64,000 nucleotides of DNA, from NCBI RefSeq assembly GCF_010868145.1, contig NZ_JAAGUY010000027.1:16193-80192 (forward strand). The letters run 5' to 3'. The position numbers were made by a program, and so were the translations under genes. Below are positions 34,450 through 44,286 of this stretch, piece by piece (position 1 is the first letter of the stretch; every line of letters begins with the position of its first letter). The stretch comes from Nocardia cyriacigeorgica. GTDB lineage: Bacteria; Actinomycetota; Actinomycetes; Mycobacteriales; Mycobacteriaceae. The notes beneath the pieces were generated by a model. It was not told the origin of the DNA, ran no database searches, and saw nothing but the letters and a program-made list of their open reading frames with translations.

Positions 34450-36267
34450 ATGGCGGGTCGGGGCCTGGTCGGATGGGACTGGGGGGTGGCGCTTGTCGTC
34501 GCTCTGGTGCAGGTGTTCGGCGGGCGCGGGGCCAACTTCGGACAGACCGGAGTGCGGTCCCTCGACGCCCTCGGCTACGCGCTGCTGCTGGTCGGGCCGG
34601 TAGCGCTGCTGTTCCGCAGATATGAACCGCTGCCGGTCCTGTTCGTCACGCTCGCCGCGTGCGTGACCTATCTGTCGCTCGACTACGGCTACGGGCCGAT
34701 CTTCCTGTCGCTGGTCATCGCCTTCCTCACCGCGGCGACCCGTGGATCACGGTGGTGGACCTACCCGCTGGTTCCGCTCGGCTACCTGGCGATGGTCTGG
34801 CCGCTGCCCGCGCTGCTCGGCCGGCCGACAGGGGTATGGCAGATCTTCGGGCTCATGGCCTGGCTGGCGGTGCTGGTCGGTATCGCCGAAGGGATTCGTC
34901 AGCGTCAGTCCGTACTCGAAGCCCGCAGGCAGCGCGCGGAAGCGGCCCGGCGCGATGAGGAGGCGCAGCGGCGACGGCAGGCCAGCGAGGAGCGGCTGGC
35001 CATCGCGCGGGAACTGCACGATGTGCTGGCCCACAGCCTGTCGCTGATCAATGTGCAGGCCTCGGTGGCGTTGGAGCTGTTCGACCGCAAACCCGAGCAG
35101 GCCGCGTCAGCGTTGGCTGCGATCAAAGGCGCGAGCAAGGACGCGCTCGCCGAGGTGCATACGCTGTTGCACACGATTCGGACCGGAAATCCGGTCGGTG
35201 GCGAGGCCATCGATGCCGAGCCGGAATCGCTGTCGGACCCCACCGAACGGGCTCGCCGGGGCCGACGGCGCCGGGCCCGAGCTCGACGGCGCAGTACCGA
35301 GATGCGCCGTGCGGCCCGCCGTGCGCAAGCGACCGGCGCGTCCACCGAGGCAGCGCCCCAGCGGGGCGATAAGCCGACGAGCGATGCCGAGATGGCGCCT
35401 ACCGAACCACAGCCCGCTGCGCCGCGCACCCCCGCACCGACCATCGCCGATCTGGACGAACTGCTGCATCGCATCCGCGAAGCCGGGCTGACAGTGCATA
35501 CCCGGGTGCTCGGCACGGTGACGCCGCTGCCGAGCGTCATCGATGTGGCGGCGGCCAGAATCATCCAAGAATCGCTGACCAATGTCGTCCGGCACGCACC
35601 GGGCGCCGACGCGACCGTCACCGTGCGCTACACCCCGGACTCGGTCGACTTCACCATCGACAACACCCGCCCCACCAGCGCACCCGTGCGCACCGGAACC
35701 ACCGGCGGCAACGGCATTATCGGGATGCGCGAACGGGCCCATGCGCTCGGCGGCGCACTCACCGCCGGGCCGCGGCCGAGCGGAGGCTTCCGGGTGGCGG
35801 CACGATTGCCCGTTCGTGCGGTGTCGGCTGAACGTCCGGAACCGCGACGCGCCGACAGGGACTCCGCCGCCGCGCGCGGGTCGGCGGCCTCTGCCGAAGG
35901 CATCAATCCGCCTGCGGCCGGGGGTGCTGGGGCCGAACCCGCGTCGCCGGGCACCGGCGGTTCGGAACCGTCCAGCGACGCACGGCGCCCCAACGGCGAC
36001 GGGACCACCGGCACGACGATGCCGGAGAATTCGGCTGCGAGCCACACCGACAACGACGTCGAATCCGCTGACTCCTCGCGTCCCGAGCCCGGCGGCGCCG
36101 ACCGCGGTGATCGCACGGGCCACGCGTACGACCCGTCGCCCGGACTCGCCTCCGCGGCGCGAAAGGCTGCCTGCTCGGACAGCTCATCGACGACGGTGCG
36201 GGCAGGTGTGGGTGGACAGGTACACCAGGATGCGGCCGACGGCCATGGCGAAGCGGAGCTGCGATGA
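34450..36267 (+). CDS. Sensor histidine kinase (NarL/LiaS class) with unusual inserts
   Basis: 605 residues. An N-terminal membrane domain of four or five helices (about 10-145) lacks an extracellular sensing loop of any size. A coiled segment leads to HisKA_3, with the phosphorylated His190 in ELHDVLAHSLSLINVQAS, and then HATPase_c (ARIIQESLTNVVRHAPGA; GGNGIIGMRERAHALGG). An Arg/Ala-rich insert at about 245-330 separates DHp and ATPase regions, and about 148 low-complexity residues follow the ATPase. The ATG at 34450 has GGGAG upstream; GTG 34435 is an alternative. Overlaps the regulator by 4 nt. Confidence 0.85.
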   Translation: MAGRGLVGWDWGVALVVALVQVFGGRGANFGQTGVRSLDALGYALLLVGPVALLFRRYEPLPVLFVTLAACVTYLSLDYGYGPIFLSLVIAFLTAATRGSRWWTYPLVPLGYLAMVWPLPALLGRPTGVWQIFGLMAWLAVLVGIAEGIRQRQSVLEARRQRAEAARRDEEAQRRRQASEERLAIARELHDVLAHSLSLINVQASVALELFDRKPEQAASALAAIKGASKDALAEVHTLLHTIRTGNPVGGEAIDAEPESLSDPTERARRGRRRRARARRRSTEMRRAARRAQATGASTEAAPQRGDKPTSDAEMAPTEPQPAAPRTPAPTIADLDELLHRIREAGLTVHTRVLGTVTPLPSVIDVAAARIIQESLTNVVRHAPGADATVTVRYTPDSVDFTIDNTRPTSAPVRTGTTGGNGIIGMRERAHALGGALTAGPRPSGGFRVAARLPVRAVSAERPEPRRADRDSAAARGSAASAEGINPPAAGGAGAEPASPGTGGSEPSSDARRPNGDGTTGTTMPENSAASHTDNDVESADSSRPEPGGADRGDRTGHAYDPSPGLASAARKAACSDSSSTTVRAGVGGQVHQDAADGHGEAELR

Positions 36268-36926
36268 CCATTCAGGTGCTGGTCGCCGACGATCAGGCAC
36301 TGGTCCGCGGCGGGTTCGTCGCGCTGCTCGACGCCCAGGACGGTATCGAGGTGGTGGGCGAGGCCGATAACGGTGAGCAGGCCGTGCGAATGACGCGCGC
36401 GCTCACCCCCGATGTGGTGCTGATGGATATCCGGATGCCGATCCTCGACGGCCTGGCCGCCACCCGCATGATCGCCGACGATCCCAAACTGGCCGAGGTG
36501 AAGGTGGTCGTGCTGACCACCTTCGAGCTGGACGAGTACGTCTTCGAGGCGATGCGCTCCGGGGCGACCGGATTCCTGGTCAAACACACCGAGCCCGCGG
36601 ATCTGGTGCGCGCGGTCCGGGTGGTCGCGGCCGGTGACGCGCTGCTGTCACCCGGCGTCACCCGCCGCCTGATCGCCGAATTCTCCGAGCACGCCAAACA
36701 GCCGCCGCCCGCGACCTTTTCCGAGCTCACCGACCGAGAACGCGAGGTCCTCACCCTGGTCGCCGAAGGCCTCACCAATGCCGAGATCGGTGAGCGACTG
36801 TTCATGAGCCCCGCCACCGCCCGCACCCACGTCAGCCGCATCCTCACCAAACTCGACGCCCGCGACCGCACCCAATTAGTGGTGCTGGCATACGAATCGG
36901 GGCTGGTGCGGCCCGGCTGGCAGTAG
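36264..36926 (+). CDS. LuxR/NarL-family response regulator
   Basis: 220 residues. The receiver domain (1-120) has the phosphoacceptor Asp55 in VVLMDIRMPIL, acidic pocket ADDQ near residue 8, Thr in VVLTTFE and Lys in LVKHTEP. The C-terminal LuxR helix-turn-helix (about 150-215) includes LTDREREVLTLVAEG and NAEIGERLFMSPATARTH. It overlaps the kinase stop by 4 nt (ATGA) and probably controls the divergent ABC exporter. Confidence 0.93.
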   Translation: MTIQVLVADDQALVRGGFVALLDAQDGIEVVGEADNGEQAVRMTRALTPDVVLMDIRMPILDGLAATRMIADDPKLAEVKVVVLTTFELDEYVFEAMRSGATGFLVKHTEPADLVRAVRVVAAGDALLSPGVTRRLIAEFSEHAKQPPPATFSELTDREREVLTLVAEGLTNAEIGERLFMSPATARTHVSRILTKLDARDRTQLVVLAYESGLVRPGWQ

Positions 36927-36940
36927 ACCGGCTGTCGGCG

Positions 36941-37345
36941 TCAGCCTGCTGAAGCGCCCGCGGCGACCAGGCAATCATCGGGTTCGCCTGTGGCGGGTTG
37001 TGCGGCGGCGATGATCGAATCCAGGATCGAACGGGTGGCCAGCAAGTCGGCCACTGCCTTGTCGATCCGTTCCTGTTCGCGGTACAGGTCCGGCAGCATG
37101 CCGGGACAGGCGGGCGCCAGGACCGTGCCCTCATCGATCATGCACGGGAGTACATCAGCGATCATCCGGGTGTTGAGGCCTGCGGCCAGCAGGGTGCGGA
37201 TATTGCGCACCACCCGGATGTCGTCCTCATGGAATTCGCGGTAGCCGCTCGGCTTGCGCACCGGGCGCAGCAGCCCCTGCTCCTCGTAGTAGCGCAGCAA
37301 CCGGACACTGACGCCTGTGTGATGGGCCAGGTCTCCGATTCGCAT
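36941..37345 (-). CDS. MerR family transcriptional regulator
   Basis: 134 residues. The N-terminal winged helix MRIGDLAHHTGVSVRLLRYYEEQGLL is canonical. The dimerisation helix follows (residues about 75-105). Cysteines occur in LPCMIDEG, APACPGM and PDDCLV, but no established metal-binding pattern is evident. It is divergent from the imine-reductase-like gene with a palindromic operator and a long-spacer promoter between them, the classical MerR layout. Confidence 0.9.
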   Translation of the reverse strand: MRIGDLAHHTGVSVRLLRYYEEQGLLRPVRKPSGYREFHEDDIRVVRNIRTLLAAGLNTRMIADVLPCMIDEGTVLAPACPGMLPDLYREQERIDKAVADLLATRSILDSIIAAAQPATGEPDDCLVAAGASAG

Positions 37346-37370
37346 ATGCCGCTCCCCGCCTCACCCAGAC

Positions 37371-37393
37371 TTGACTCTCACATCAATGTGAGA
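37371..37393 (+). promoter_or_regulatory. MerR-type promoter/operator
   Basis: TTGACT at 37371-37376 could be a -35 hexamer. It runs into the 18-bp perfect palindrome TCTCACATCAATGTGAGA at 37376-37393, which would fill an overlong -35/-10 spacer, as at MerR-activated promoters. The reductase ATG is at 37410, so the transcript would have a very short leader. The -10 hexamer is not clear. Confidence 0.75.
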
Positions 37394-37409
37394 CTTTGCC
37401 GTAACCGTC

Positions 37410-38315
37410 ATGGCGACACAGCATTCGAACGACACGCAACCTGTCACTCTCGTTGGCCTCGGCCCAATGGGCCTGGCACTGGCCCACACCCTGATCCGCA
37501 AAGGTCACCCGCTCACCGTCTGGAACCGCAGCCCGGACAAGGCCGACGAACTCGTCGCCCGAGGTGCACGGCGGGCAGCCACCGTGGCCGAGGCGATCGA
37601 CGCGAGCCCACTCACCATCGTGTGCCTGGCGGACTACCCGGCGATGTACAAGGTTTTCACCCCTGCCGTCGCGGCGCTCGCCGGACGCACCCTGATCAAC
37701 CTCAATTCCGGCACACCCTCCGAGACGAAAGCGGCTGCCGCCTGGTCCGGTGAACACGACATCGACTACCTCGACGGCGCCATCATGGTGCCGCCACCGA
37801 TGGTCGGCGAACCCGGCGCGGTGTTCCTGTACAGCGGCGCGACCGAGGTTTTCGATCGGCATCGTTCGACGCTGACCAGCCTGGGCGACCCACGTCATCT
37901 CGGCGACGCGGTCGAACTCGCGGTGCTGTACAACACCGCACTGCTGCACATGATGTACGCGACCATGAACGGCTGGCTGCAAGCGACCGCCATGGTCGGT
38001 TCGGCGCATGTGTCGGCACAGCAGTTCGCCGACTTGGCGCTCGACTGGTTCATGCCCACTGTCCTCGACCCCGCATCCCTCGCCGCGCGCGCCCCCGACC
38101 TCGACGCCCGCCGGTACCCGGGGACGCTCGGCACCATGGTGATGAACCTCAACGGCCTCGAGCACATCACCCGCACCAGCGAGGAACAGTCGGTCGATAC
38201 CGAAATGCCAAGGGCAATGCAGCGAATCGCCGAACGGGCCATCGCCGAAGGGCATGGCGCCGACAATTATCTGTCCACGTTCGAGGTATTCAGGAAGGCC
38301 ACTCCATTGCCGTGA
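37410..38315 (+). CDS. NADPH-dependent imine-reductase-like oxidoreductase
   Basis: 301 residues of the 6-phosphogluconate dehydrogenase/beta-hydroxyacid dehydrogenase superfamily. The Rossmann motif is LVGLGPMGLALAHTLIRKGH (residues 14-33), followed by VWNRSPDK, where Asn-Arg-Ser favours NADPH. The C-terminal helical domain (LHMMYATMNGWLQATAMVGS) is like those of actinobacterial imine reductases and reductive aminases. The physiological substrate is unknown. MerR control from the divergent gene suggests induction by a small molecule. Confidence 0.85.
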   Translation: MATQHSNDTQPVTLVGLGPMGLALAHTLIRKGHPLTVWNRSPDKADELVARGARRAATVAEAIDASPLTIVCLADYPAMYKVFTPAVAALAGRTLINLNSGTPSETKAAAAWSGEHDIDYLDGAIMVPPPMVGEPGAVFLYSGATEVFDRHRSTLTSLGDPRHLGDAVELAVLYNTALLHMMYATMNGWLQATAMVGSAHVSAQQFADLALDWFMPTVLDPASLAARAPDLDARRYPGTLGTMVMNLNGLEHITRTSEEQSVDTEMPRAMQRIAERAIAEGHGADNYLSTFEVFRKATPLP

Positions 38316-38343
38316 TCCGTCGTGCGCGGGACCACACAGCCGA

Positions 38344-38380
38344 CAACGGGCCCGCCCCCACCCGGGGGACGGGCCCGTTG
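38344..38380. terminator. Bidirectional terminator hairpin between the reductase and clpC1
   Basis: CAACGGGCCCG-CCCCC pairs with GGGGGA-CGGGCCCGTTG: 16 bp with a single-base bulge and loop ACCC. It lies 28 nt after the reductase stop and 12 nt beyond the clpC1 stop on the opposite strand, so it likely serves both convergent genes. Confidence 0.85.
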
Positions 38381-38392
38381 CCTATTCGCGTA

Positions 38393-40948
<2,556 letters not shown>

Positions 40949-41265
40949 CGCTCCCTCACTCTCCTGCTCCGACATTCTGGCAACAGACGCCGCAGTGTGC
41001 TGTCGAACAAACCTGGGCGCCAACCCGACGAACCTAGCCGTCAGCCTGCCATGAAGCCCGGGGGTTGCGGCCCCCGCCTCCACTCTAGTTGGCGGAGGAT
41101 TCCGCCGCCGCCGGTCCACTCTATTGCCGACCGGTGGCAGCACGGTCATTCACTCATAACGCGGCAGTTGCAGGTTTCGTTTCCGGCTCGGTTTTGCCCT
41201 CAGCGAACAAAGTGGGAGCGCCGGTCACATCCGGCGTCCAGGGCGAACATCCCATCCGGCCGGAC
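40949..41265. other. Intergenic region upstream of clpC1
   Basis: About 317 nt with no supported gene. It should contain the clpC1 promoter and the 3' end of the lipase transcript. TCCACTCTA occurs twice, at 41079-41087 and 41115-41123, flanking an inverted repeat GGCGGA/TCCGCC at about 41091-41106. CGGGGG/CCCCCG at about 41058-41076 can form a small hairpin. No -10/-35 pair or heat-shock element could be assigned. Confidence 0.4.
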
Positions 41266-42198
41266 TCAGCCGGTGAAGGGTGCGACGAACTGACACGGCA
41301 CTTCCCTGGGGTGGGCAGGGTCGAGGGCATTGAGCACGTGGGCAGCGGCACGTGGGCTACCCGCGATCGCGAGATGTTCCGAGTAGTCCTGGGCGCAGCC
41401 GTCCTGGACGACGATGTTCGTGGTGTTCGGGCCGGCCGCCACCGCCGAAGTATGGGGCACCACGATCTCCTCCATGCTGCCCACGATGTTGGTGTAGGTC
41501 ACGTCCGGGTGGTAGATGCCGTCGGCGTTGAGTTCGGCGAGGAACGGCCCACCGGCCGGCATCTGCGCGCAGGCCAGGCACGGGATCGAATTCCACGCCG
41601 CACCCAGCCCGACCGCGCGCGCGAACGCGGCGATATCGGCCATTCCGAACGCGGTGGTGCCGAGCCAGGGCACCGCGAGCGCGACGAGTTTGTCCACCTT
41701 GTCCGCACCGCCGAGACGTTTGACGAAGTAGTTGCCGACCAGCCCGCCCTGGGAATGGCTGACGATATCGACCTTCTCCGCGCCGGTGGCCGCGAGCACG
41801 CGATCGACGAATGCACCGAACTCCGCGGCGTTGTCCTGGACCGGCATCATCCCGCCGAGCGCCGAGATCGGCCACGGCAGGTCGTAGGCGCCGTAGGTCA
41901 GCGAATACACGCAATAGCCCTCATTGGCCAGCAGCGCGACGTAGGTGCCCCAGTTCGTCTGGGCTCCGCCACCGGTGCCGTGCGCGAGGACCACCGGGTT
42001 CGGATGTTCGGCACTGGGTCGGCAGGACCAGTCGTTGGAGCCGGGCAGGGAGCCGCCTGGGTTGGTCAGTTCTGCCGGTATCCCGGCGAAGAAGTTGTAG
42101 ACGACCGGATACCGTTCGGCGTGCGCCGCCCCCGCCGAGCTGATCCACAGCGCGGCGAGGACGGCGGCGATGACGGCGGTGGCGGGTGCTCGGCGCAT
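41266..42198 (-). CDS. Secreted lipase/esterase
   Basis: 310 residues. A Sec signal peptide (about 1-28, hydrophobic VIAAVLAALWISSAGAAHA) precedes an alpha/beta hydrolase. The oxyanion region is PVVLAHGTGGGAQTNWG, the nucleophile is Ser in DIVSHSQGGLVGNYF, and His is in DYSEHLAIAG. Four cysteines (SCRPS, GYCVY, PCLACAQ, GCAQD) fit an exported disulfide-bonded enzyme. It resembles actinobacterial extracellular triacylglycerol lipases. ATG 42198 has GGGAGGGG upstream. A KstR-type operator lies 17 nt upstream, so a sterol-ester or steroid-related lipid substrate is possible. Confidence 0.87.
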   Translation of the reverse strand: MRRAPATAVIAAVLAALWISSAGAAHAERYPVVYNFFAGIPAELTNPGGSLPGSNDWSCRPSAEHPNPVVLAHGTGGGAQTNWGTYVALLANEGYCVYSLTYGAYDLPWPISALGGMMPVQDNAAEFGAFVDRVLAATGAEKVDIVSHSQGGLVGNYFVKRLGGADKVDKLVALAVPWLGTTAFGMADIAAFARAVGLGAAWNSIPCLACAQMPAGGPFLAELNADGIYHPDVTYTNIVGSMEEIVVPHTSAVAAGPNTTNIVVQDGCAQDYSEHLAIAGSPRAAAHVLNALDPAHPREVPCQFVAPFTG

Positions 42199-42214
42199 GG
42201 CCCCTCCCAAGTTC

Positions 42215-42228
42215 TAGAACGCGTTTCA
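42215..42228. promoter_or_regulatory. KstR-type operator upstream of the lipase
   Basis: TAGAACGCGTTTCA matches the KstR consensus TnnAACnnGTTnnA at all defined positions, though the palindrome arms have one mismatch. It lies 17 nt upstream of the lipase ATG. Since kstR itself lies 33 kb away in this window, trans regulation is plausible but unproven. Confidence 0.7.
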
Positions 42229-42295
42229 GAACGGTACGTCGCGACCAGGGCAGATGCGGCCATTACTGACGGGTAAGTTCGGAAACGAGTTCCAC

Positions 42296-42856
42296 TCAGG
42301 GCATCGGCTGGGCGACCGCCATTCGGGTCGGCGCCTGCGCGTTCGTCGCCTCGTCACGCCCCTGCTGCAATCCCGCGGCGAACAGCGCGCCCGAGAGCAC
42401 CACGAATGCCAGCGTGTGCAGCACACCGCGGACAATATTCCAACGCACCCAAGCGGATTCGAAATCCGCACGCACGGCCGCCGGGTCGGCGATGGCGGCC
42501 GGATCACCCGCAGCCATCAACTGATCGTTGAGCGGGACGTTCAGCCCGGCGGTGACCGCGAACGCGATCACGTTGAGCACCAAGGCGACTCCGATCCAGA
42601 TCAGTGTCATGCGACGGTCGGCCCCGAGGTGCAGCAACGCGGCCAATGCCGTGAACCCGACCGTGCCGAGGAACCCGATCATGAAGGCCGGGTTGATGAT
42701 CACGACGTTGATCTTCTGCATCGTCTCGATCACCGCGCGGTCGTCCATCCGCGCCAATGCGGGCATCACCGAGATCGCATAGGCATAGAAAACCCCCGCG
42801 ATCAATCCGGTCGCCACCGTTGCGACCACCAGCGCGACGATTCGGCCTACCGACAT
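42296..42856 (-). CDS. DUF1772 membrane protein
   Basis: 186 residues with four hydrophobic helices (about 5-27, 54-74, 85-106, 143-165). The first carries GVFYAYAISVMPAL, typical of DUF1772 (anthrone oxygenase-like) proteins. The biochemical role is unsettled. There is no operon partner; the nearest neighbours are the lipase (same strand, 97 nt downstream) and the FHA protein. The C-terminal 20 residues are polar and Ala/Pro-rich. Confidence 0.8.
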   Translation of the reverse strand: MSVGRIVALVVATVATGLIAGVFYAYAISVMPALARMDDRAVIETMQKINVVIINPAFMIGFLGTVGFTALAALLHLGADRRMTLIWIGVALVLNVIAFAVTAGLNVPLNDQLMAAGDPAAIADPAAVRADFESAWVRWNIVRGVLHTLAFVVLSGALFAAGLQQGRDEATNAQAPTRMAVAQPMP

Positions 42857-42973
42857 GATCTGCTCCTCTCCATCCGGCCGGAGCAGCAGCGCTCCGATTC
42901 CGTCTTCGAGTCAACACGGAACGAGGCTGCGCAACCATCGTTGAGAAGCTCGCGCCCATCAGTGAGCGTCTAC

Positions 42974-43040
42974 GCGTACCTCCGCCTGCGCTGCGGCCAT
43001 GCGCAGGCAGATGGCGGACTTCGTCCGGCAGCGCCCGCTA
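42974..43040 (-). repeat. Dispersed 3'-flanking repeat, copy B
   Basis: On the minus strand it begins GCGCTGCCGGACG and ends GCATGGCCGCAGCG, then GGCGGAGGTACGC. It starts 2 nt after the FHA-protein stop and has the same orientation relative to that gene as the other copies have to theirs. Confidence 0.75.
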
Positions 43041-43042
43041 GA

Positions 43043-43666
43043 TCACAGGTCGCGGTCGGAGATGAGGCCGCTCTGCATGGCGAGGGCGGCCAGGCGGACC
43101 CGTTTCTGATTCTGCGGCAGATCCTCGACGCCGAATTTGGCGAACAAGGCGCGCAGGTGGGTTTTGATCGCGTCGACGCTGAGGAACAGCTCCTCGGCGA
43201 TCTGCTGATTGGAGGCCGGGGTGGCGAAGCCCGCGCCGTGTTTGTACGGGCGGCACAGCGCGACCAGCACCGAACGCTGGGTATCGGTGAGCGAGCGGGC
43301 GGTGGGAATGGCCCCGGTGGAGGCGCGGGTGGCATCGTCGGCGACGGCGCCGAATTCGTGGAAGGAGACCAGCGAGGTGCCGACCCGAATGCGATCGCCG
43401 GCCATGAGCCTGCGCCTGCCGGTCAGGCGCTCACCGTTGACGAAGGTGCCGTTGCGGGACAGGCCGTCGTCGACGATCGTCCACTGTGCGCCCAGATATT
43501 CGACGGCCGCGTGCAGCCGGGAGACCTCGGCGTCCCAGCGCAGGGACAAATCGGCGTGTGTGGAACGTCCGATGGTGACGCGCGGGTGGTCGGGGGTCAG
43601 CATGTGTTCGTGCCGATGCCCCTCCGCGTCGGTGAACCGCAGAATTGATCCGACGAAAGCTGTCAC
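43043..43666 (-). CDS. FHA-domain protein with C-terminal winged/LuxR-like HTH
   Basis: 207 residues. Residues 1-105 form an FHA phosphothreonine-binding domain: VTIGRSTHADLSL, SRLHAAVEYL and DGLSRNGTFVNGERL contain the conserved Arg, Ser, His and Asn. Residues 125-205 form a helix-turn-helix (SNQQIAEELFLSVDAIKTHLRALFAKFGV). It likely links Ser/Thr-kinase signalling to transcription. The start is GTG 43666. No kinase gene is nearby. The 3'-flanking repeat begins right after its stop. Confidence 0.85.
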   Translation of the reverse strand: MTAFVGSILRFTDAEGHRHEHMLTPDHPRVTIGRSTHADLSLRWDAEVSRLHAAVEYLGAQWTIVDDGLSRNGTFVNGERLTGRRRLMAGDRIRVGTSLVSFHEFGAVADDATRASTGAIPTARSLTDTQRSVLVALCRPYKHGAGFATPASNQQIAEELFLSVDAIKTHLRALFAKFGVEDLPQNQKRVRLAALAMQSGLISDRDL

Positions 43667-43761
43667 GGTGCCATTACCCCAGCTCGACGGGACGACACGG
43701 CTCTGGCGGTTACGGACCTGCGCACAGGTCTATCGTGCCGTGTTTCGGCTGCTACAAACAA

Positions 43762-43802
43762 GGCTGCCGCCGGGGCGTCGCACGATTCGCCCGGCGGCAG
43801 CC
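43762..43802 (-). terminator. Intrinsic terminator of lsr2
   Basis: On the minus strand GGCTGCCGCCGGG pairs with CCCGGCGGCAGCC around a loop of about 14 nt, followed by TTGTTTGT. A long GC stem with a T-rich tail makes this the most classical intrinsic terminator in the window. It begins 10 nt after the lsr2 stop. Confidence 0.9.
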
Positions 43803-43811
43803 CTCAATGAA

Positions 43812-44171
43812 TCAGCTCTTGGCTGCCTTGTTGTAGGCATCGGTGATGTCCGCGGAGATACGTCCACGGGCATGCACCTTGTGACCATTCCGGCGAGCCC
43901 ACTCACGAATTGCCGCGGTTTGTTCGCGGTCCATCGGAACACGGCTCTTGGTGGTGCCACCGGTGGCCGCTGCGGCCTTCACCCGACGCCGGCCACTGAC
44001 GCGGCGAGCGTTGGCAACCCACTGCTCCATCTCTTCCCGCAGCTTGGCCGCATTTGCCGACGACAGGTCGATCTCGTACGAAACACCATCGATAGCGAAC
44101 TCGATGGTCTCGTCCGCGATGGACTCACCGTCGACATCGTCGATCAGGCTTACGGTGACCTTCTTTGCCAT
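43812..44171 (-). CDS. lsr2: Lsr2 nucleoid-associated protein
   Basis: 119 residues. Lsr2 bridges AT-rich DNA and silences foreign genes. The N-terminal dimerisation domain is MAKKVTVSLIDDVDG...TIEFAIDGVSYEIDLSSANA. The C-terminal DNA-binding domain (about 78-119) includes REWARRNGHKVHARGRIS with the AT-hook-like RGR. ATG 44171 matches the family start exactly. A strong terminator follows. Between clpC1 and lysS as in M. tuberculosis, except for the inserted lipase, DUF1772 and FHA genes. Confidence 0.96.
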   Translation of the reverse strand: MAKKVTVSLIDDVDGESIADETIEFAIDGVSYEIDLSSANAAKLREEMEQWVANARRVSGRRRVKAAAATGGTTKSRVPMDREQTAAIREWARRNGHKVHARGRISADITDAYNKAAKS

Positions 44172-44286
44172 GAGATGAACGTCCTCTCGAAATCGTGCGA
44201 CCCGCATACTAGGCCGATTGCCCGAGGCAAGAATACCTCTAATTCGAAAAATGCCAAGACGAGCTGGAGTCGTGCAATCCGATCGC

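Noticed and set aside
42254..43648. Plus-strand frame including AYLRLRCGHAQADG, and related peptides near 59633-59824
   Set aside because: The shared peptide comes from the dispersed non-coding repeat, not from homologous proteins; the frames run antisense through DUF1772 and FHA genes.
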